Shown: positions 5,664 to 5,972 of the stretch, piece after piece | How positions within the stretch are numbered: position 1 is the stretch's first letter | Layout of the letters: every line of letters starts with the position of its first letter | Source of the DNA: an uncultured Lachnospiraceae bacterium | Lineage (GTDB): Bacteria > Bacillota > Clostridia > Lachnospirales > Lachnospiraceae | Assembly: GCA_946630645.1 (NCBI GenBank) | Contig: CAMOZD010000083.1 | Span: 1 to 5,972 of the forward strand | Length of the DNA stretch: 5,972 bases | Direction of reading: 5' to 3' | Notes under the pieces: generated by a model | The model's database searches: none | What the model was told of the DNA's origin: nothing | The model's input: the letters and a program-made list of their open reading frames with translations, nothing else | Position numbers and translations under genes: made by a program

Positions 5664-5972
5664 GAAAATTACATGAGAGGACCATGGAGGCCTACCGGCA
5701 GGACCAGGAGGAGAATATGGAGCCCTGGAAGAGGAAGGTCATGGATATCCATGAACAGGCGGACTTTTTATTCTATCTGGAGGAAGGGCTGGAGGAGGAC
5801 CGGCAGGAGAGAAAGCTCTTGCTCCGGGGCCAGCTGGTCAAGGGAGACCCGGAGCCGGGGACCAGGATCTATTTCTTTACCGGCCAGGGAGACCTGATGG
5901 GCAGCGGTCTTCTGTGCAGCCGGCCCGAAGAGAAGGAAGCCGAAAGAAAAGGCCTGTTTAAACGAAGGAGAA
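5645..5972 (+). CDS. Hypothetical small protein with a translation-factor-like beta-barrel segment, 3'-truncated by window
   Basis: The frame is open from ATG 5645 to the right edge, giving 109 codons with no stop. It overlaps the preceding gene by 19 nt and has its own strong ribosome binding site, so it is the fifth gene of the operon. The first 60 or so residues are highly charged and probably helical, rich in Glu, Arg, Gln and Lys. Residues about 64-93, including LRGQLVKGDPEPGTRIYFF and GDLMGSGLL, have the 'G.v..G....G..v......G......G.I' pattern of the domain-2 beta-barrel in EF-Tu-like GTPases. No GTPase motifs are present in the visible part. The last residues are very basic (KGLFKRRR). 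I do not assign a function. By position it may be a further component of, or a substrate for, the phosphorylation module. The barrel resemblance is by eye only. Confidence 0.75.
   Translation, partial: MPFAGLRKLHERTMEAYRQDQEENMEPWKRKVMDIHEQADFLFYLEEGLEEDRQERKLLLRGQLVKGDPEPGTRIYFFTGQGDLMGSGLLCSRPEEKEAERKGLFKRRR

Noticed and set aside
5673..5897. A 74-codon Arg-rich plus-strand frame near the right edge
   Set aside because: It is out of frame with the open frame starting at 5645, which has a strong ribosome binding site and a plausible protein composition; the Arg/Trp-rich translation is typical of a shadow frame.

Overview
The window looks like chromosomal DNA from a Bacillota of the class Clostridia, most likely a gut Lachnospiraceae. 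This is inferred from the moderately high GC content, strong AGGAG-type ribosome binding sites, tightly overlapping genes, and the pairing of a class B penicillin-binding protein with eukaryote-like kinase and phosphatase genes. No ribosomal or taxonomic marker is present, so the family assignment is tentative.

Layout. (1) Positions 1-753, plus strand: the C-terminal 250 residues of a penicillin-binding transpeptidase; the SxN and KTG motifs are visible and the catalytic serine lies off the left edge. (2) Positions 729-1454, minus strand: a small, divergent protein-kinase-fold gene that converges on and overlaps the PBP gene by 25 bp. (3) Positions 1455-1570: an AT-rich divergent intergenic region with a candidate promoter for the minus-strand gene, a weaker one for the plus strand, and a perfect 7-bp GC-rich inverted repeat. 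(4) Positions 1571-5972, plus strand: a compact five-gene run that continues past the right edge. Its genes are a PP2C phosphatase, a Ser/Thr kinase with an extra C-terminal domain, a von Willebrand A (vWA) protein, a two-domain protein that I read as a pseudokinase-like region fused to a degenerate vWA-like domain, and a truncated gene whose C-terminal part resembles a translation-factor-type beta-barrel. Junctions in this run are a 3-nt gap and then overlaps of 1, 4 and 19 nt, so it is almost certainly one translationally coupled operon.

How the genes may work together. A PP2C, a kinase and a vWA protein encoded side by side match the logic of the 'TerY-P' phosphorylation triad known from tellurite/stress-linked loci. 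A kinase and PP2C next to a PBP also recalls the pknB-pstP-pbpA region of Actinobacteria. Here the triad is extended by a second divergent kinase on the opposite strand, a likely pseudokinase/vWA protein and a small barrel protein. A reasonable inference is a reversible Ser/Thr phosphorylation module assembled on vWA scaffolds and possibly linked to cell-wall synthesis. Its signal and substrates cannot be read from this window. No tRNA, rRNA, CRISPR array, insertion sequence or convincing intrinsic terminator was seen.
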